Part shown: positions 8,244 through 16,296 of the stretch, one piece after another | Numbering within the stretch: the stretch's first letter is position 1 | Layout of the letters: the number at the start of each line of letters is the position of its first letter | Assembly: GCA_003513765.1 (NCBI GenBank) | Contig: DONT01000002.1 | Location: 124,215 to 188,214, forward strand | DNA from: Jeotgalicoccus sp. | GTDB taxonomy: Bacteria; Bacillota; Bacilli; Staphylococcales; Salinicoccaceae | DNA: 64,000 bases | Direction of reading: 5' to 3' | Translations under genes and position numbers: made by a program | Notes under the pieces: model-generated | Database searches by the model: none | What the model saw: the letters and a program-made list of their open reading frames with translations, nothing else | What the model was told of the DNA's origin: nothing

Positions 8244-9140
8244 ATGAAAAAGTGGATGATACTGTTATTAATGACAATGCTGTTCATTTTAGCCGCGTGC
8301 GGAAACAGTGAAGAAGCAGAACCGGAGAACGATACTTCTGAAGAAACTGATTCCGATCCTGCTGAAAAGACAACAGACCAGCCTGAGGAAGAATCCGGCG
8401 ATGAGAGTGAATCTGCGGAAGATACTTCTGAAGAAAAACCAGCTGAAGCAGAAAAAACGGAGCAGAGCAGTACTGAAGAAGATATTTCTGATAATGAAGA
8501 AACAGATGAAGTTCAAAATACAGATGAAACAAACGGCAATTCATCAAATGAAATAAACTATACCGCTGCTGAAAACTGTATTATGACACAGCTTACAGAA
8601 TGCCAGAACGTTCCTGAAGCAGATCAGTTTCAGGCGTACAGCGACCTTGTTGCTGACGGTACACTGCCTCAGGCACCGGGCAGCGGCTGTCTGCCATGTG
8701 CAGTAAAATATTCATTCGAAGTCAAATACGGCGAATCCAACCCGGTGAATCCGGCAATTCTCCCACGTTCTGACAAAATCCCGGGAGAGATTACGAATCC
8801 ATCAGAGTTTGTGCAGCAGTACTTATTTTCATTGCCTGCTTTCTTTAATAACCAAAATGAGGTGGCACTCAGCTTCTATCTCACTGATTCACCTGGGTAT
8901 AATGTACTCTTTGCAAACAAAGCATCAGGAAACTACAGCAACCATATGACTTATTCTGTTTTTATCGATTCTGAAGTGGAGAATCTTGACGGCAGCATGT
9001 ATGTCTATACCACACGGGAATACTCACATATAAATACAGACAGTGTTTATGAAGTATACGCCCGTTATCAGGTTGTAGAACAGGACGGCAGACTTTATCT
9101 GACAGACTATGCAGAACTGGAAAATACACGTGTAGAATAG
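8244..9140 (+). CDS. Acidic surface lipoprotein of unknown function
   Basis: 298 residues. A classical lipoprotein signal peptide has lipobox L16-A17-A18-C19. Residues 20 to about 108 are an extremely acidic, low-complexity linker of Glu/Asp/Ser/Thr (for example NSEEAEPENDTSEETD). The remainder is a globular domain with four cysteines: ENCIMTQLTEC near its start, then GSGCLPC. It ends ELENTRVE. Reading-frame shadows in this stretch arise from the GAA/GAT repeats. The folded domain resembles uncharacterised Staphylococcaceae lipoproteins and no enzymatic motif is recognised. SD GGGAGG precedes the ATG, and a strong terminator follows directly, so it is monocistronic. Confidence 0.85.
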   Translation: MKKWMILLLMTMLFILAACGNSEEAEPENDTSEETDSDPAEKTTDQPEEESGDESESAEDTSEEKPAEAEKTEQSSTEEDISDNEETDEVQNTDETNGNSSNEINYTAAENCIMTQLTECQNVPEADQFQAYSDLVADGTLPQAPGSGCLPCAVKYSFEVKYGESNPVNPAILPRSDKIPGEITNPSEFVQQYLFSLPAFFNNQNEVALSFYLTDSPGYNVLFANKASGNYSNHMTYSVFIDSEVENLDGSMYVYTTREYSHINTDSVYEVYARYQVVEQDGRLYLTDYAELENTRVE

Positions 9141-9152
9141 TTAAATATAGAA

Positions 9153-9188
9153 AAATCCCGGTCAGTATTACGCTGACCGGGATTTTTT
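9153..9188 (+). terminator. Rho-independent terminator
   Basis: A perfect 13-bp stem AAATCCCGGTCAG / CTGACCGGGATTT with a 7-nt loop, running into T's. Confidence 0.92.
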
Positions 9189-9480
9189 GTGCGGACATAT
9201 TTCTGTTATATATTACAAATTGCATCTCAATATTACATGGGTGTGTCTATTCCATGGTAATAATCAGAAACAATACAGCCAGATGTCAATGTTACAGTTC
9301 TGCTTTTAATTGTAACGTTCTTATTATTAGACTGTAACACACGTAAAAAAGTTCTATGTTATATTTACTCTTGTCTTAGGAAAACGAGACTTAAATTAAG
9401 TTTATGTTTACCCTTAATCAAATTTAAAAAAACAAAAAATGCATTCATTGCATAATATTTTTTTGGAGGAATTACAAATT
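9189..9480 (+). other. Long leader region of the Rpf-like gene
   Basis: About 290 bases without a gene. Two TGTAAC hexamers (9311-9316 and 9333-9338) sit 22 bp apart, about two helical turns. The last 100 bases before the SD are AT-rich. No clear -35/-10 pair or hairpin stands out. The long untranslated region may carry regulation, but nothing specific is proven. Confidence 0.35.
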
Positions 9481-10179
9481 ATGAAGAAAACGATATTAGC
9501 TACTACATTAGCATTAGGTTTAGGCGTAACAGGAATTGCAGCAGGACAAGACGCAGAAGCTTCATCAATAGATAAAGCAGAACTTGCTTATACAGCTCAA
9601 AACAATCCTGAAGCGTTAAACGCATCAGCATTACACGAAGGTCAATATGATTATAACTTTGATCACAAAAACTTCAACTACGACTTCAGCTCTGACGGCA
9701 CTAACTATGCTTGGGCATACCAAAGCAATGGTAACGCACAAGCTGAAGTAGCAGCTCAAAAACAAGCAGCTGCACCTGCAGTGCAAGAAGAAACTCAAAA
9801 CGTTGAATACAACAACTACACTTACACTGAGGAAGTGCAACAGCCTGTACAAAACACACAGCCAGCTGCACCTGCAGTACAAGAAGTTTCACAGCCTTCA
9901 TCACCAGCTCCACAATCAAAAAGTGTTAGCACTTCAAACACTAACAGTGGCTTAAACTGGGGTTCATTAGCTTCATGTGAATCAGGCGGCAATGCTAGCG
10001 TAGTAAGCTCAAACGGTATGTACCACGGTCTTTACCAGTTTGACGCTCAAACTTGGCAGTCAGTAGGCGGTTCTGGAGTAGCTTCAGATGCTTCAGCAGC
10101 TGAACAAACTCAAAGAGCACAAATGCTATATGACGAAAGAGGTTCACAGCCTTGGCCTGTATGTGGTACCAACCTGTAA
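9481..10179 (+). CDS. Secreted Rpf-type transglycosylase-like protein
   Basis: 232 residues starting MKKTILATTLALGLGVTG. A Sec signal peptide is probably cleaved after AEA near residue 27. The middle is a Gln/Ala/Pro-rich linker with a repeated unit AAPAVQE (about residues 98 and 123). The C-terminal domain, about 75 residues, contains WGSLASCESGG with the likely catalytic Glu167, then GLYQFDAQTWQSVGG and WPVC. This matches the resuscitation-promoting-factor/transglycosylase-like fold that cleaves peptidoglycan glycan strands. Cys166 and Cys228 could form a disulfide. The ATG at 9481 has GGAGGAATT upstream; the longer ORF from 9439 is rejected because it would hide the signal peptide. It is comparable in role to staphylococcal SceD/IsaA. 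Confidence 0.87.
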   Translation: MKKTILATTLALGLGVTGIAAGQDAEASSIDKAELAYTAQNNPEALNASALHEGQYDYNFDHKNFNYDFSSDGTNYAWAYQSNGNAQAEVAAQKQAAAPAVQEETQNVEYNNYTYTEEVQQPVQNTQPAAPAVQEVSQPSSPAPQSKSVSTSNTNSGLNWGSLASCESGGNASVVSSNGMYHGLYQFDAQTWQSVGGSGVASDASAAEQTQRAQMLYDERGSQPWPVCGTNL

Positions 10180-10196
10180 TAAAATAATTGATTTTC

Positions 10197-10229
10197 AAAG
10201 AACGGGATAAGTTATCTCGTTCTTTTTTT
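10197..10229 (+). terminator. Rho-independent terminator
   Basis: Stem AAAGAACG / CGTTCTTT extended by GATAA/TTATC with one mismatch, followed by a run of T's. Confidence 0.88.
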
Positions 10230-10363
10230 GTTTGTCCGGTATTTCCCGGGCAATTCGGAGTTTTTTTGTTTCTCCCGAGCAGTTCGCTGTCTTATAAAAG
10301 TTTAAATGTCTATATTTAGGCTATATGAGTTAAAAATACATATATAAGAAAGCAGGTTGAACT

Positions 10364-11320
10364 ATGCCAAAAATCTATAGTGCAGTAAAGCTTCCCGAAA
10401 CTGCAGTGAAAATTATTAAAGATCAAAATATCGAATTGGATATGCATGATGAACTAACGACTCCGGAAATTGATGTCATTATTGATAGAGTGAAAGATGC
10501 AGATGGTTTAATTACCGGCGTTAACGTTCAGGCTCCCGCTGAAGTAATTCAGGCGAATACAGGCCTTAAGGTTATTGCGAACGTCGGCTCAGGTTTTAAT
10601 AACATTGATATTGATGAAGCAAATAAGCATAATATTGCTGTGACTAATACTCCAGTCCATGAATCTGTGGCATCAACTGCGGAACTTGCAGTAACATTAA
10701 TGCTGGCACTCTCACGCCGTGTGCTTCCAGGACACGAAATGGCTGTGAAAAATGAATTCGACGGCTGGCAGGTTATGGGTTACCTCGGCGGTAATCAGGT
10801 TGTCGATAAAACATTGGCCATCGTCGGCTTCGGTCAGATAGGACAGTATATTGGTAAAATTGCTCAAGCATTTAATATGAAGCTTTTATATGTTGACCAT
10901 GTAGAGAAAGAAACTGAGATTAATGCTGAGAAAGTAACGCTTGAAGAAGCATTAAAAGAAGCAGATTATGTAATTGCACAAGTGAACTACAATGAAACAT
11001 CACATCATTTATTCGGTAAAAAAGAATTTGAACAAATGAAAGAGACTGCATATTTCATTAACACTGCCCGCGGCGGTGTCGTAGATGAATCTGCACTTAT
11101 CGATGCTTTAAAAAATAAGCAGATACAGGCAGCAGCACTGGACGTTCATGAAGAAGAACCGCATATTAATGAAGAACTTGTAAAACTTGATAATGTTATT
11201 TTGACACCGCATATCGGTAATGACACTTATGAAGCGAGAAATAAAATGGCAGAAGTTGCTGCAGATCAGGCAGTTAAAGCTTTAACAGATACTCAGCTGG
11301 ATTATCAGGTGAACAAATAA
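10364..11320 (+). CDS. D-2-hydroxyacid dehydrogenase (GyaR/SerA-like)
   Basis: 318 residues of the NAD-dependent D-isomer 2-hydroxyacid dehydrogenase family. The Rossmann motif GFGQIGQYIG begins near residue 155. The catalytic residues are visible as Arg236 in NTARGG, Glu265 in HEEEP and His283 in TPHIGN. It lacks the extra C-terminal ACT domain of long SerA enzymes, so it resembles glyoxylate/hydroxypyruvate reductases. The reaction is NAD(P)H-dependent reduction of a 2-keto acid; the exact substrate is unknown. SD AAAGCAGG precedes the ATG. It stands alone before the riboswitch. Confidence 0.92.
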   Translation: MPKIYSAVKLPETAVKIIKDQNIELDMHDELTTPEIDVIIDRVKDADGLITGVNVQAPAEVIQANTGLKVIANVGSGFNNIDIDEANKHNIAVTNTPVHESVASTAELAVTLMLALSRRVLPGHEMAVKNEFDGWQVMGYLGGNQVVDKTLAIVGFGQIGQYIGKIAQAFNMKLLYVDHVEKETEINAEKVTLEEALKEADYVIAQVNYNETSHHLFGKKEFEQMKETAYFINTARGGVVDESALIDALKNKQIQAAALDVHEEEPHINEELVKLDNVILTPHIGNDTYEARNKMAEVAADQAVKALTDTQLDYQVNK

Positions 11321-11344
11321 GATGAAATAATACAAGATTTATCG

Positions 11345-11350
11345 TATAAT
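11345..11350 (+). promoter_or_regulatory. -10 element of the SAM-riboswitch transcript
   Basis: A perfect TATAAT ending 22 bp before the aptamer begins. The -35 is weak (ATGAAA at 11322-11327, spacer 17) and lies just after the previous gene's stop. Confidence 0.55.
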
Positions 11351-11371
11351 AGCAATTAAATAAAATAGTTC

Positions 11372-11473
11372 TCTTATTAAGAGTGAGTGGAGGGATTTGG
11401 CCCTGTGAAACTCCGGCAACAGCTGTAAAGCGATGTGCTAAATCCAACAGTTTATTTAAACTGGATGATAAGA
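11372..11473 (+). ncRNA. SAM-I riboswitch (S-box) aptamer
   Basis: The P1 stem TCTTAT / ATAAGA closes the element. Inside, in order, are AAGAGTGAGTGGAGGGA, TTTGGCCCTGTGAAACTCC, GGCAAC and GTGCTAAATCC, the conserved core of S-box leaders that binds S-adenosylmethionine. It is followed by a terminator hairpin (11484-11516), so the expected mode is premature termination when SAM is high. The controlled gene is a 58-residue ORF rather than a known methionine gene. Confidence 0.93.
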
Positions 11474-11483
11474 AGTCGGGTAA

Positions 11484-11516
11484 AGCTCTTCTTAATTCAG
11501 AGAAGAGCTATTTTAT
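11484..11516 (+). terminator. Expression-platform terminator of the SAM riboswitch
   Basis: A 9-bp stem AGCTCTTCT / AGAAGAGCT with an 8-nt loop, followed by ATTTTATTT. Confidence 0.85.
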
Positions 11517-11544
11517 TTGAAAAAATAAAAAGGGTGGTAATTAC

Positions 11545-11721
11545 ATGAAAACCGTACGCGAACTATTTTCGGAATTAGACGAGTGGAAAGCATATCAGGC
11601 GAACAGTACGATGAGCAACATCGCAAAAGCGAATCATATCAGCAGGGTAAAACGTGAAATCGCAAATCGCATCGATGTTGAAGAGTACAGAGATTATATT
11701 TTATTTAAAGAAGAAAGCTGA
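11545..11721 (+). CDS. 58-residue protein under SAM-riboswitch control
   Basis: ATG at 11545 with SD GGGTGG gives a 58-residue protein beginning MKTVRELFSELDEWKAYQAN and ending YILFKEES. It is charged and predicted to be mainly helical, with no membrane segment, no cysteine and no motif I recognise. The S-box, start codon and the strong 15-bp terminator directly after the stop define a compact single-gene transcript, so expression is expected to rise when SAM is low. A role in sulfur or methyl metabolism is inference from regulation only. Confidence 0.75.
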   Translation: MKTVRELFSELDEWKAYQANSTMSNIAKANHISRVKREIANRIDVEEYRDYILFKEES

Positions 11722-11756
11722 TTTCTTTAGTTACTAATACTATTAACCCATCATAT

Positions 11757-11793
11757 AAATTGCTATTATTAATTTTAATAATAGCAATTTTTT
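11757..11793 (+). terminator. Strong Rho-independent terminator
   Basis: A perfect 15-bp stem (11757-11771 with 11776-11790), 4-nt loop and T tail. Confidence 0.93.
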
Positions 11794-11817
11794 ACATACT
11801 CGGAGAGGGGCGATTAA

Positions 11818-12312
11818 TTGTTCTGCAGATTAAAAAAACTCTTTAAACTGCTTTTCTTCAATGCCGTTTTATGGGGTTTCATCCATTATTTTATTTCTTA
11901 CATATTTTTACATCTCAATGATAAAAAATACTTCCGCGGTCCGCTCAGATTAAAATCATATACTTTTGAAAAAAACGGCAGCCTATGGAACAAACTGTTC
12001 CAAGTCCGGAAGTGGAAAGATATAGTTCCTGAAGGCGGTCAGATTTTTACCGGCAGCTACAATAAGTCTGAGTTAAAAGATAAAAGTCCCGCTGCCTTAA
12101 AATCCTTCATTATAGAAATTAACCGTGCTGAGGTTACTCATTGGATGATAATCTTCTCCCTGCCGTTTATTCTTTTATTCAATCCCAGATGGACTTATAT
12201 AATCCACGGACTTTATGCACTAGTCAGCAATATCCCTTTTATCATAATTCAGAGATACAACCGCCCCGATTTGAAAGATTGTATGCACGCCGGCTTAAAA
12301 ATGATGACTTGA
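11818..12312 (+). CDS. crtO: Glycosyl-4,4'-diaponeurosporenoate acyltransferase CrtO
   Basis: 164 residues. It aligns in length and character with staphylococcal CrtO (165 residues): FEKNGSLWNKLFQVRKWKD, EINRAEVTHW and PFIIIQRYNRPDLK are the recognisable blocks. There are hydrophobic segments near residues 10-32 and 108-145. CrtO performs the last step of staphyloxanthin synthesis, esterifying the glucosyl carotenoid with a fatty acid at the membrane. The start is a TTG at 11818 with SD GGAGAGGGG. In S. aureus the order is crtO-crtP-crtQ-crtM-crtN; here crtO is followed only by a crtP remnant, so the enzyme probably has no substrate. It looks intact but may be drifting. Confidence 0.85.
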   Translation: MFCRLKKLFKLLFFNAVLWGFIHYFISYIFLHLNDKKYFRGPLRLKSYTFEKNGSLWNKLFQVRKWKDIVPEGGQIFTGSYNKSELKDKSPAALKSFIIEINRAEVTHWMIIFSLPFILLFNPRWTYIIHGLYALVSNIPFIIIQRYNRPDLKDCMHAGLKMMT

Positions 12313-12326
12313 ACTGAGGTGATAGA

Positions 12327-13180
12327 ATGATTCAAACAGCAATATTTATTTTTATACTTGTTAAAGGCGGATTGCATAATTTAGCCGGAGCGATCCAGAC
12401 ATTAGCACAAGACATTGGTATAGAAATGATTAAGTGAAAACAGCAATTACCAACAAAGGAACTATTGATCACCTTATTTTAGACGACGGCTCGAAGATCG
12501 AAGCGGATATCTACGTATCAAATATGGAAGTTATTCCATTCTATACGAAAGTTCTGGATACGCTGCCTAAGAATATTAATAAGATGAAAAAGAAATTCCC
12601 GCCCGCGAGCTCAGGTCTGGTCATTCATCTTGGTGTTAATAAAACATATCCGGAGCTTAGACATCATAACTTTTTCTTTTCCGAAGACTCGGATAAGAAT
12701 TATGAAACTGTATTTGATAAAAAAGAGCTGCCAAAAGATCCGACAATTTATTTAGTCAATGCAAATAAAACAGACCCGTCACAAGCACCAAAAGGCCATG
12801 AAAACCTGAAAATTTTACCGCATATTCCACCGCTGAATTATCTTGATTACACAAAAGAAGATTATATGAATTTCAGGGAGCTTGTTCTTAAAAAACTTGA
12901 GAATATGGGCCTGACAGATTTAAGAAAACATATAGTCACAGAATACATGCTTACACCTCACGATATTGAGTCGATGTATCTATCTGACGGCGGATCTATA
13001 TACGGTACTTTGTCAGATAAAAAGCTGAACCAGGGATTTAAGCATCCAAAAGAGTCTGCATTTATAAATAACCTGTACTTTGTCGGCGGCACAGTGAATC
13101 CAGGCGGCGGTATGCCGATGGTTACACTGAGCGGTCAAAATGCAGCGAAATATATTGCAGAAAAAGATTCCAAAATTTAA
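12327..13180 (+). pseudogene. crtP: crtP (diaponeurosporene oxidase) remnant, 5' deleted and frameshifted
   Basis: The main open part (12434-13180) matches the C-terminal half of CrtP: ASSGLVIHLGV, HHNFFFSED, KMGLTDLRKHI-like KLENMGLTDLRKHIV and FVGGTVNPGGGMPMVTLSGQ. A short upstream piece (12327-12433) encodes VKGGLHNLAGAIQTLAQDIG in another frame, matching the family's segment just before. Roughly the first 210-220 residues, including the FAD-binding Rossmann motif, are absent, and about eight residues are lost at the frame junction near 12430. No functional carotenoid oxidase is possible. The gene follows crtO as in intact crtOPQMN operons, so this is an in-place decay. crtQ, crtM and crtN are not in the window. 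Confidence 0.88.
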
Positions 13181-13215
13181 AAAATCCGGATACTGATTAT
13201 CAGTATCCGGATTTT
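13181..13215. terminator. Bidirectional terminator
   Basis: A perfect 16-bp stem AAAATCCGGATACTGA / TCAGTATCCGGATTTT around TTA, with A/T runs on both sides. It lies between convergent genes. Confidence 0.93.
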
Positions 13216-13217
13216 TA

Positions 13218-13838
13218 TCATGTTGCAAGACCAATTGAAGTATTTTCATAACTTGAATCTTTTAAAGCTTTAATAATAAAATGTGCAACATCCGCACGTG
13301 GTATCGAACTTGATTTAGCCGGCACACCTGAAGCAGCTTCTCTGTATTCACCAGTAAATTCTTTATTCGATAATCCCATAGGACGGACGATAGTGTAGTT
13401 TAATCCTGCATCCTGAATATGTCCGACAGCAGCACGGTGATCGATTAATGCATTCTTAAGCAGCTGCATAATTACTTTACCCATAATGCCCGTTAGTTCC
13501 TTATGCACGCCTGCTGATGCTGTATAAACAATACGGTCGACATTATGTTCTTTCATGCCTTCAACAATATTCTTCGTCATATTCTGAAGTTCTTCAGATT
13601 TCCTCATACCTTTGCTTGAACCGAGACACGATACCACCGCGTCATGATTTGAAATTGCTGCAGAGACTTCTTCCTTATTGAAGGCATCTCCCTGTACTAC
13701 ATTTAGATTTGCATGAGTAATTTCAACTTTAGCCGGGGTACGTACAAATGCTGTAACTTCCAATCCTGCATCCAGGCCTTGCTGCACAACGAATTTACCG
13801 ACACCGCCTGTTGCTCCAAAGACAATAATTTTCATCAT
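13218..13838 (-). CDS. NAD(P)-binding oxidoreductase, NmrA/atypical SDR type (YwnB-like)
   Basis: 206 residues. N-terminal IIVFGATGGVGKFVVQQGL is the glycine-rich NAD(P) site (residues 4-22). AVVSCLGSS and RIVYTASAGVH are typical of the NAD(P)H-binding atypical SDR group, which lacks the classical YxxxK catalytic pair. Members are redox sensors or quinone/flavin reductases; the substrate is unknown. The start overlaps the stop of the HD-domain gene by 4 bp, so the two are translationally coupled. Confidence 0.85.
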   Translation of the reverse strand: MMKIIVFGATGGVGKFVVQQGLDAGLEVTAFVRTPAKVEITHANLNVVQGDAFNKEEVSAAISNHDAVVSCLGSSKGMRKSEELQNMTKNIVEGMKEHNVDRIVYTASAGVHKELTGIMGKVIMQLLKNALIDHRAAVGHIQDAGLNYTIVRPMGLSNKEFTGEYREAASGVPAKSSSIPRADVAHFIIKALKDSSYENTSIGLAT

Positions 13839-14482
13839 AGTTCACCCTCCCATTCCTTAAAGAATGTATCCAGAAACTGCTTCATAAAAGCTTCCCGTTC
13901 TTCAGCTATTTTAACTGCTGACGGAGTATTCATCTTGTCCTTTAACAGCAGCAGCTTTTCGTAGAAATGATTAATGGAAGTCGATTCACCGTTACGGTAT
14001 TCTTCAAAACTCATCTGATCTCTGACAGGAATTTCAGGGTCGTACATTGCCTGTCCTTTAGCACCGCCGTACTGGAAAGTTCTCGCAATTCCGATTGCCC
14101 CGAGAGCATCCAGTCTGTCGGCATCCTGAACGATTTGAGCTTCGATGTACGATAATTCCTTGCCTGTCCCGCCTTTAAATGACATTGTTGTAATGATATC
14201 TATAATTGTCTCAATAGTCTCATCAGCAACCTCGTTTCTTTCAAGCAGTTTTCTAATACGTTCCAGTGCCATGTTAACGTCAGAGGTTACCTTATCATCC
14301 GCAATATCATGGAGCAATGCAGCAGAAATTACAGTAAAATCATCTGCCTTTTCATGCTTTAATATTTCTTTGGCAATATCTGTGACTCTTTTTATATGGT
14401 ACCAGTCATGGCCGCTCTTTTCATTTAGCAGCTCACCTTTGACCCATTCTTCAATATTTTGTAGTACTTTATCTTCAGTCAT
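13835..14482 (-). CDS. HD-domain phosphohydrolase (YedJ-like)
   Basis: 215 residues. The metal-binding HD pattern is seen as HDWYHIKRV near residue 20, ALLHDIADDK near residue 53 and QDADRLDALGAIGIAR near residue 115, the arrangement of the YedJ/PhoE-type HD hydrolases that act on nucleotides or related phosphates. GGAKGQAMYDPEI is another block found in this group. It is the first gene of a two-gene operon with the NmrA-like oxidoreductase. The physiological substrate is not known. Confidence 0.88.
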   Translation of the reverse strand: MTEDKVLQNIEEWVKGELLNEKSGHDWYHIKRVTDIAKEILKHEKADDFTVISAALLHDIADDKVTSDVNMALERIRKLLERNEVADETIETIIDIITTMSFKGGTGKELSYIEAQIVQDADRLDALGAIGIARTFQYGGAKGQAMYDPEIPVRDQMSFEEYRNGESTSINHFYEKLLLLKDKMNTPSAVKIAEEREAFMKQFLDTFFKEWEGEL

Positions 14483-14614
14483 GAAAGTGTTCCTCCATCA
14501 GTTATTATAATAATACTTTCATTATACTTTGATTTATCTACATTTAACAAAAATGATATAAAATTATTGACATAAAGAGGGATTTTATATTATTGTTAAT
14601 TAATATTATATTAA

Positions 14615-14698
14615 GCGGATATGGCGGAACTGGCAGACGCGCTAGAATCAGGCTCTAGTGTCTTAATCGACGTGGGGGTTCGACTCCCTTTATCCGCA
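14615..14698 (+). tRNA. tRNA-Leu (anticodon CAG)
   Basis: 84 nt. The acceptor stem is GCGGATA / TATCCGC, discriminator A. The anticodon loop ATCAGGC between CTAGA and TCTAG gives anticodon CAG. The long class II variable arm is typical of tRNA-Leu, and the T arm GGGGGTTCGACTCCC is intact. CCA is not encoded. A terminator follows. Confidence 0.96.
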
Positions 14699-14706
14699 TC
14701 ACTTTT

Positions 14707-14738
14707 AAAGACCACTAATTTTTTAGTGGTCTTTTTTT
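14707..14738 (+). terminator. Terminator of the tRNA-Leu transcript
   Basis: A 12-bp stem AAAGACCACTAA / TTAGTGGTCTTT followed by T's. Confidence 0.92.
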
Positions 14739-14802
14739 CATTTTTTAAACTCTGCTGATACACTGATAAAAAGAACTGAAATCGAAGACAGGAGCAGTTT
14801 TT

Positions 14803-15429
14803 ATGAAAAGAACAGTAGTCTACCGTCCATTTGAGCAGAGGGATACTGCTCATCTGGCTGAAGTGATCAGTCAAAGCTGGAGTTATGAAAAGATGTTTTC
14901 CAAAAATACATCCTATCATTTCTCACACATATTCCTATACTACGAACTGAGCCGTCAATCATCTGATCGAGTCGTGGAAGTCGAGGGCAGAGCAGCAGGT
15001 ATCATTACAAGTGCTTTTAAGGATAAACATAAAAGACGTGGCTTTTATATAATGAAAGTTCTAAAACACGGACTGCAAATGGCAGTAACCGCAGAAGGCC
15101 GGAACGTGCTATTAAATTATGTAAAAGCAGTTGATGAGTTAAACAGCCGTATGCTGAACAGTTTAAACGAACCTTTTAAAGCAGAACTCTCACTCTTTGC
15201 AGTCAGTCCCTCACTTCAGGGACTCGGGACCGGGTCTGCTTTATTTAACGATTTGCTTCTCCAGCTTAAGAAGAATCAGATTGAGACTTACTACCTGTAT
15301 ACAGATACAACTTGCAACTTCGGCTTCTACGACTATAAAGGACTGGAACGGGCATCTGCTGTAAAACGATATATTAAGACACCCGTCAACAAGGAAATCG
15401 AATTTTTCATATATAAAGGATATGTGTAA
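14803..15429 (+). CDS. GNAT-family N-acetyltransferase
   Basis: 208 residues. The acetyl-CoA binding motif A is visible as LFAVSPSLQGLGTGSALFND around residues 132-151. The C-terminal beta bulge region is NFGFYDYKGLERASAVKRY. The N-terminal YRPFEQRDTAHLAEVISQSW is the usual first strand and helix. The substrate cannot be predicted. The reading starts at an ATG with SD GGAGC. It is oriented with the following membrane-protein gene and may be co-transcribed. Confidence 0.85.
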   Translation: MKRTVVYRPFEQRDTAHLAEVISQSWSYEKMFSKNTSYHFSHIFLYYELSRQSSDRVVEVEGRAAGIITSAFKDKHKRRGFYIMKVLKHGLQMAVTAEGRNVLLNYVKAVDELNSRMLNSLNEPFKAELSLFAVSPSLQGLGTGSALFNDLLLQLKKNQIETYYLYTDTTCNFGFYDYKGLERASAVKRYIKTPVNKEIEFFIYKGYV

Positions 15430-15505
15430 ATGAAAATTTCAATTTCTTCCTTGCTGCCATTTGTTATACTGTATGAAATATATAAATGGAAAGGACAAAA
15501 TTACG

Positions 15506-16174
15506 ATGTTCAGTTTTAACAGTATAGTGATGATGGTCATTGCAGGTGTGCTTGCAGTCCTGTATTTCATTGCTTCAGTTTATAACAGAATGACCAGAAA
15601 AAGTTATACACATAAGGTTCAGAAACCGGGTCAGCTGATGACCTTTTTCTCCAGAGTTATGCTGATTTTAAGCATACTGTGCGCGGGTTTTACACTTCTC
15701 GGTGCAATGATGAAAGACACTGAAATGGCTGTAGTATTTGCGGTTATTACTATTATCAGCACATTGCTGACATGGGGGATTAAGCGTAAATATGACTTCA
15801 CTTATCAGGAAACGGACGAGTATTTTATAGTGACCAGAAGGAAGAAGACTTATAAAGTTTATTACAAGGATATCAGTCACTGGCAATGGGGAATATACGA
15901 CATTTATATCCAGGACCGTAACCGGCCGGAAGGTGATTTTATCGGTGTCAGTGTCAGTCTTTTTAAACCGGAAATACTGCTGACGAAAATGACTGAAAAA
16001 GTATTTGCAGGCGAATTCCCACGTATTGACGGTTTGTACCCGGATGACACTGTCTATCCTGGAGATCCGCTCAGAAAGAAAGAAATTGTCCGCTGTTTAA
16101 CCCAGGCAGGCTACAGCTATTTAATTCCCGAATACATAGACGCTCTCAGCACGATGCAGCAGGATAATGTCTAA
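15506..16174 (+). CDS. Membrane protein of unknown function
   Basis: 222 residues if started at the ATG at 15506 (SD GGAAAGGAC); the upstream ATG at 15461 has no ribosome site. The first helix is residues 3-25, and two more hydrophobic segments lie near residues 49-70 and 75-92. The rest is a soluble domain with YFIVTRRKKTYKVYYKDISH and WGIYDIYIQD, suggesting a PH-like beta fold. I do not recognise a characterised family. Confidence 0.72.
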   Translation: MFSFNSIVMMVIAGVLAVLYFIASVYNRMTRKSYTHKVQKPGQLMTFFSRVMLILSILCAGFTLLGAMMKDTEMAVVFAVITIISTLLTWGIKRKYDFTYQETDEYFIVTRRKKTYKVYYKDISHWQWGIYDIYIQDRNRPEGDFIGVSVSLFKPEILLTKMTEKVFAGEFPRIDGLYPDDTVYPGDPLRKKEIVRCLTQAGYSYLIPEYIDALSTMQQDNV

Positions 16175-16240
16175 TGAATATCCAGAAATGCAGACAATCA
16201 TTCTGACTGTAAATCATTATAAAAATGCCAGCAGTTCAAC

Positions 16241-16295
16241 TTGATATGCTCCTCCTAAAGTATTTGACTTGTCTACTTGACCGAGAGCATATCAA
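16241..16295. repeat. Inverted repeat downstream of the second TetR gene
   Basis: Perfect 11-bp arms TTGATATGCTC and GAGCATATCAA separated by 33 bp, starting right after the TetR stop codon on the minus strand. It lacks a T tail, so it is not a standard terminator. Function unknown. Confidence 0.5.
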
Positions 16296-16296
16296 C

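Noticed and set aside
9311..9338. WalR binding site upstream of the Rpf-like gene
   Set aside because: The known motif needs two TGTWAH half sites 5 bp apart; the two TGTAAC here are 16 bp apart.
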